Assembly (NCBI GenBank): GCA_002689905.1 | Contig: NZIN01000018.1 | Coordinates: forward strand, 1 to 16,606 | Direction: 5' to 3' | DNA length: 16,606 nucleotides | Origin: Rickettsiales bacterium | Lineage (GTDB): Bacteria; Pseudomonadota; Alphaproteobacteria; TMED109 | Shown: positions 12,754-16,606 of the stretch, piece by piece | Numbering within the stretch: the first letter of the stretch is position 1 | Layout: the number at the start of each line of letters is the position of its first letter | Notes under the pieces: model-generated | Told to the model about the DNA's origin: nothing | The model's database searches: none | The model's input: the letters and a program-made list of their open reading frames with translations, nothing else | Translations under genes and position numbers: made by a program

Positions 12754-15410
12754 GTAAGTGGGTTTATAATTTTGGTTTTGGTAAAGCTGATGGTAATGCA
12801 GCTATGAGGAATATACTTGGTGGAAAAGGGGCTAACTTAGCTGAAATGAATAAACTAGATATTTCGGTTCCACCAGGATTTACTATTTCTACCAAGGTAT
12901 GTGACTATTATTATTCACATGAGAAAAATTACCCTAATGATCTTATTTCTCAGGTAGATGAAGCAATAAAAAATATAGAAACAAAACTAAATTTTAAATT
13001 TGGAGGAGGCGATAACCCATTACTTGTTTCAGTAAGATCAGGAAGTAGAGCTTCTATGCCTGGTATGATGGATACAGTACTAAATTTAGGATTAAATGAT
13101 GCTACAGTTATAGATTTAGCTAAAGCTAGTAATGATAAAAGGTTTGCATTAGATAGTTACAGACGTTTCATACAAATGTATTCTGATATTGTTTTGGGAA
13201 TACCTCACACAGATTTTGAAGAAATTCTGGAAGAAGAAAAGCTTTCTAATAACGTAATTCTAGATACTGATTTATCTGAGGAAAATTTAGAGCAACTGGT
13301 TGATAGATATAAAAAACATATTTATGAAGTTACGAAAAAGGAATTTCCTCAAGACCCTAATCATCAATTATGGGGAGCAATTTCTGCAGTATTTGATAGT
13401 TGGAAAAATCAAAGAGCTATAACTTATAGAAAACTAAATGATATACCCGAGGAATGGGGAACTGCTGTAAATATTCAGGCAATGGTTTTTGGTAACATGG
13501 GAGATGATTGTTGCACAGGAGTAGCTTTTACTAGGAATCCATCTACAGGAGAAAAAGAAATATATGGAGAATATTTAGTTAATGCTCAAGGTGAAGATGT
13601 AGTGGCGGGTATAAGAACACCTCAGCCTTTAAGTAAAAAAAAAGAAGGAAATAGTAAAGGTGACTCTTTAGAGGAAAAAATGCCTAAAAAATATAATGAA
13701 TTGATTACGGTCTTTAACAAACTTGAAGAGCATTATTTAGATATGCAAGATGTTGAGTTTACTATACAACAAAATAAACTTTGGATATTACAAACTAGAA
13801 ATGGTAAAAGAACTACAAGTGCAGCCATCAAAATAGCAGTAGATTTGGTAGAAGAAAAAGTGATCTCAAAAAAAGAGGCAATAATAAGAATTAACCCTGA
13901 AACTCTAGAACAGTTATTACACCCCACACTAGACCCAGATTCCGTAAAAGAAATACTAACAAAAGGTTTACCAGCATCACCAGGTGCAGCTTCAGGTAAG
14001 GTAGTTTTTACTGCTGATGATGCAGAAAAATTAGCTGCTTCAGGAGTTGACGTAATATTAGTTAGATCAGAGACTAGTCCAGAAGATATTCATGGAATGC
14101 ATGCAGCAAAAGGTATTTTAACTGGGAGAGGAGGTATGACGAGCCATGCTGCTGTAGTTGCTAGGGGTATGGGAAGGCCTTGTGTTTCTGGAGCTTCTGA
14201 AATCAATATTAATGAGACTGAAAAAAAATTAATAATAAAAGATACTATAATAAAAAATGAAGAAATAATTACGATAAATGGCTCTAGTGGAGAGGTTATA
14301 TTAGGTAAAATATCAACTGTAGAACCTGAGTTATCCAGTTACTTTAATATTATAATGCAATGGTCAGATGAACTAAGAAAGTTATCTATAAGAACAAATG
14401 CTGAAACACCAGAAGATGTAAATATAGCTAAAAAATTTGGGGCTGAAGGTATTGGGTTATGCAGAACAGAACATATGTTTTTTGATAATAATAGAATTTT
14501 ATTTATGAGACAAATGATATTAGCTCAAGATTTAGAAGAGAGAAAACAAGCTTTAAAAAAACTAGAACCTTTTCAGAGAGAAGATTTCAAAAGTATATTT
14601 AAAATTATGGAATTCAGACCCGTTACCATAAGACTTTTAGACCCTCCTTTACACGAGTTTTTACCTAAAACAAGTGAAGAAAATACAGAACTGCTTAAAA
14701 AACTTAATATTAGCAAGTCAGATTTAAACTCAAGAATTGAGCAATTAGGAGAATTAAACCCTATGTTGGGGCATAGAGGGTCTAGGCTAGGTATTACTTT
14801 TCCTGAAATTTATAGGATGCAAGCCAAAGCAATAATTGAGGCGGCAGTTGAAGTAGAAAATGAAATAGGGAAAAGCCCTTCTATAGAAATCATGATACCT
14901 CTTATTTTTTCTGCTCAAGAATTAAAATTGATTAAAAACTCCATTAAGGAAGAAATGAATTCAATAGAAAAAATTAAGGGCAAATTACCTAAACTGCTGA
15001 TAGGAACTATGATAGAGCTACCTAGAGCGGCACTTCTTTCAGGTGAAATTGCAAAACATGCAGATTTTTTTAGTTTTGGTACTAATGATTTAACACAGAC
15101 AACTTACGGAATAAGTAGGGATGACTCAGCCAGATTTTTAGACGCGTATATAGAAAAAAATATTATAGAAGTTGACCCATTTATAAGTTTAGATACTAGT
15201 GGTGTAGGCCAATTAATCAAAATTGCAAAAGATGAAGCTAAAAAAGTTAATGAAAGCATAAAGTTAGGAATTTGTGGTGAACATGGAGGCGATCCTAAGT
15301 CAATTAATTTTTGTAATAAGTTAAAACTAGACTATGTTTCATGTTCTCCTTATAGAATACCTATCGCTAGATTAGCCGCAGCACAATCTGTAATATTTGA
15401 AGATTCATAA
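12750..15410 (+). CDS. ppdK: Pyruvate, phosphate dikinase
   Basis: Interconverts pyruvate, ATP and phosphate with phosphoenolpyruvate, AMP and pyrophosphate. It can serve gluconeogenesis or glycolysis. The 886-residue length is typical. The N-terminal ATP-grasp part contains GGKGANLAEM (24-33) and SGSRASMPGMMDTVLNLGLND (98-117). The swivelling domain has the phosphohistidine in GRGGMTSHAAVVARGMGRPC, His466, with the threonine two before it (Thr464) being the residue used by the PDRP regulator in other organisms. The C-terminal TIM barrel has GLCRTEHMFF, LIGTMIELPRAAL, FSFGTNDLTQTTYG and the catalytic Cys842 in GICGEHGGDP. An AAAGG ribosome binding site lies nine bases before the ATG (12736-12740). 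The start overlaps glyS by four bases, and the stop region overlaps the converging ygfZ by six. Confidence 0.97.
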   Translation: MSKWVYNFGFGKADGNAAMRNILGGKGANLAEMNKLDISVPPGFTISTKVCDYYYSHEKNYPNDLISQVDEAIKNIETKLNFKFGGGDNPLLVSVRSGSRASMPGMMDTVLNLGLNDATVIDLAKASNDKRFALDSYRRFIQMYSDIVLGIPHTDFEEILEEEKLSNNVILDTDLSEENLEQLVDRYKKHIYEVTKKEFPQDPNHQLWGAISAVFDSWKNQRAITYRKLNDIPEEWGTAVNIQAMVFGNMGDDCCTGVAFTRNPSTGEKEIYGEYLVNAQGEDVVAGIRTPQPLSKKKEGNSKGDSLEEKMPKKYNELITVFNKLEEHYLDMQDVEFTIQQNKLWILQTRNGKRTTSAAIKIAVDLVEEKVISKKEAIIRINPETLEQLLHPTLDPDSVKEILTKGLPASPGAASGKVVFTADDAEKLAASGVDVILVRSETSPEDIHGMHAAKGILTGRGGMTSHAAVVARGMGRPCVSGASEININETEKKLIIKDTIIKNEEIITINGSSGEVILGKISTVEPELSSYFNIIMQWSDELRKLSIRTNAETPEDVNIAKKFGAEGIGLCRTEHMFFDNNRILFMRQMILAQDLEERKQALKKLEPFQREDFKSIFKIMEFRPVTIRLLDPPLHEFLPKTSEENTELLKKLNISKSDLNSRIEQLGELNPMLGHRGSRLGITFPEIYRMQAKAIIEAAVEVENEIGKSPSIEIMIPLIFSAQELKLIKNSIKEEMNSIEKIKGKLPKLLIGTMIELPRAALLSGEIAKHADFFSFGTNDLTQTTYGISRDDSARFLDAYIEKNIIEVDPFISLDTSGVGQLIKIAKDEAKKVNESIKLGICGEHGGDPKSINFCNKLKLDYVSCSPYRIPIARLAAAQSVIFEDS

Positions 15411-16247
15411 AGCTTTAAAGGTTAATCCAGTATCAGTTTTAAACTTTTCATTCTTTTTAATTTCATTTGAAGTTCTTAATAAACATAAACATAGGTCATT
15501 ACTACTAGATTTTATAGTACCTATCTTCATATTTTTAATGAAAAGATCATGGTTTGAATTAGGCAAATTCCCTTCTATTATTTTTATGGTCTTTAATGAA
15601 TATTTTTGACTTCCCCTATACTTTTGTCTAGCTGTATTCTCTTGTCCTATGTAACATCCTTTATCAAAGGATATAGCATTTATGTTTTCGAAATTATAAT
15701 TTAGGATAAAGCTTTTATTATAAATTAAATCTTTATTAGTATTAGGAATACTTAAAGAAATTCTTTTTGTTTCTACGTTTTTTTCTGTAGAAAAATTTAA
15801 TTCATTATTATGATTGAAATTTTTATTAAACCAGAATCTATATAAAAAACTTTCAGACCTTGGATCTATAAAAAATAAATAATCTTTATCTTTAAATTTT
15901 TTTTTTTCATTAATTTTTTCTAAATAATTATCATGTAAGTTTTCTTTTATTATTACACTCGTTATCAGATCTTTTTGTTCTTCAATTTTAATTTCATTCC
16001 TTATATCGTATTTTTTTATTTCCTTAATTAAACTTGAAATTTTATTATCATTAGCTTCTATCAGGAAGAAATTATTTTCTTTTATCATAATGAAATCATG
16101 AAGATATTTTCCTTGAGGCGATAAAATAGCAGTATATATAGAGTTGTCATTATTTAAACTTTCAATATTATTAGTTATTATGTTTTGAAAAAAACTATCT
16201 ATATTTTTTCCATAAACCTTTATAATATTAGTTTTTGTATCATTCAT
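15405..16247 (-). CDS. ygfZ: YgfZ/GcvT-like Fe-S cluster maintenance protein
   Basis: A folate-dependent protein of the GcvT/YgfZ (COG0354) family that helps assemble or repair certain Fe-S enzymes. The family signature K-G-C-[FY]-x-G-Q-E is present as DKGCYIGQENTARQKYRG (195-212), with the key cysteine at 198. At the N-terminus ILSPQGKYLHDFIMI (41-55) corresponds to the folate-fold region, where the usual aminomethyltransferase residues are absent. The 280-residue length is in the normal range. The sequence is otherwise rich in Asn, Lys and Ile and has diverged far from model members. The 3' end overlaps ppdK by six bases on the opposite strand. The ATG at 16247 is only 16 bases from the ATG of a divergent gene, and there is no Shine-Dalgarno. 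Confidence 0.9.
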   Translation of the reverse strand: MNDTKTNIIKVYGKNIDSFFQNIITNNIESLNNDNSIYTAILSPQGKYLHDFIMIKENNFFLIEANDNKISSLIKEIKKYDIRNEIKIEEQKDLITSVIIKENLHDNYLEKINEKKKFKDKDYLFFIDPRSESFLYRFWFNKNFNHNNELNFSTEKNVETKRISLSIPNTNKDLIYNKSFILNYNFENINAISFDKGCYIGQENTARQKYRGSQKYSLKTIKIIEGNLPNSNHDLFIKNMKIGTIKSSSNDLCLCLLRTSNEIKKNEKFKTDTGLTFKAL

Positions 16248-16263
16248 AGTTTAAAGTTCAATA

Positions 16264-16606
16264 ATGCATTTTATTTTTTTAGATAACACAATAAATTTTA
16301 CTTCATTTTCTTTGAATTTAAAAGCTCTAGATTATCATCAGAAAAGCATAATTCATTTTACTCAGGAATTAGTCAAAATAGGTCATCAAGTTACAGTTTA
16401 CAATAATACGGAAATAGAAAAGAATCTAGAAGGAGTAAATTGGAAAAATATTACTAAAGCTGAAAAAATTAAAATGATAGCTGATGTAATCATTGTTTGT
16501 AATAATGAAAATTTATTAGACTTTAAACTCGAGGCCAAGCTTAAACTTTTTTGGATGAAATCTTTCAATAATTTAAATGATTACAAGAATATTCTGATTA
16601 AGTTAA
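16264..16606 (+). CDS. Partial glycosyltransferase-like protein, N-terminus only
   Basis: 114 codons of an open frame that runs off the right edge, starting at ATG 16264. The order of features fits the N-terminal Rossmann domain of GT4-type glycosyltransferases: a first strand (MHFIFLD), then a long helix segment with YHQKSIIHFTQELVKIGHQV, the common 'G-H-x-V-T-V' transition into strand two, and then ADVIIVCNNENLL at residues 77-89, like the strand before the acceptor loop. No catalytic residue is in the visible part, so the donor and acceptor are unknown. It diverges from ygfZ, with a gap of only 16 bases, and has no ribosome binding site. Confidence 0.7.
   Translation, partial: MHFIFLDNTINFTSFSLNLKALDYHQKSIIHFTQELVKIGHQVTVYNNTEIEKNLEGVNWKNITKAEKIKMIADVIIVCNNENLLDFKLEAKLKLFWMKSFNNLNDYKNILIKL

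Noticed and set aside
15397..15609. A 70-codon plus-strand open frame after ppdK.
   Set aside because: It lies opposite the C-terminal region of ygfZ and shows no coding features of its own.

Overview
The window is an A/T-rich (by eye roughly 70% or more), tightly packed stretch of bacterial chromosome. Intergenic gaps are short, neighbouring genes often overlap by 1-14 bases, and convergent genes meet or overlap at their stops. The set of genes, in particular the order S49 peptidase - small membrane protein - glyQ - glyS - ppdK, the AceA type and a tRNA with no encoded CCA, points to an alphaproteobacterium, most likely a streamlined marine lineage (Pelagibacterales/HIMB59-like). That placement is inference from gene content and composition; no phylogeny was possible. 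There is no integrase, transposase, CRISPR array, rRNA or prophage gene, and no stretch over about 300 bases lacks a gene.

Layout. Positions 1-988 (minus strand): nickel superoxide dismutase sodN, its dedicated processing peptidase sodX, and the start of a membrane protein, read as one likely operon. At 1088-1639 (plus) a secreted five-cysteine protein of unknown function diverges from sodN. It meets an ElyC/SanA/YdcF-type (DUF218) envelope protein at 1641-2372 (minus). A tRNA-Arg(UCG) lies at 2540-2612. Positions 2630-4128 (minus) hold isocitrate lyase aceA followed two bases later by a 61-residue unknown protein. A beta-carbonic anhydrase (4302-4943) diverges from aceA and is followed by the molybdate ABC transporter modABC (4985-7546).

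A long-chain polyprenyl diphosphate synthase (7543-8583, minus) converges on modC. Then comes a likely five-gene plus-strand operon: S49 protease (8743), zinc-ribbon membrane protein (9580), glyQ (9806), glyS (10675) and pyruvate phosphate dikinase ppdK (12750). Apart from the 12-base gap after the protease gene, these genes overlap. YgfZ (15405-16247, minus) overlaps the 3' end of ppdK, and a glycosyltransferase-like gene starting at 16264 runs off the right edge.

Together the genes cover superoxide defence, the glyoxylate bypass and C3/C4 carbon metabolism (aceA, ppdK, carbonic anhydrase), molybdate uptake, the quinone side chain, Fe-S protein maintenance and glycyl-tRNA synthesis. Most of this is core metabolism. 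The least explained items are the secreted cysteine protein next to sodN, the small protein behind aceA, the membrane zinc ribbon overlapping glyQ, an uncommon arginine tRNA anticodon, and several starts with no ribosome binding site and a -10-like hexamer about six bases upstream, which suggests leaderless messages.
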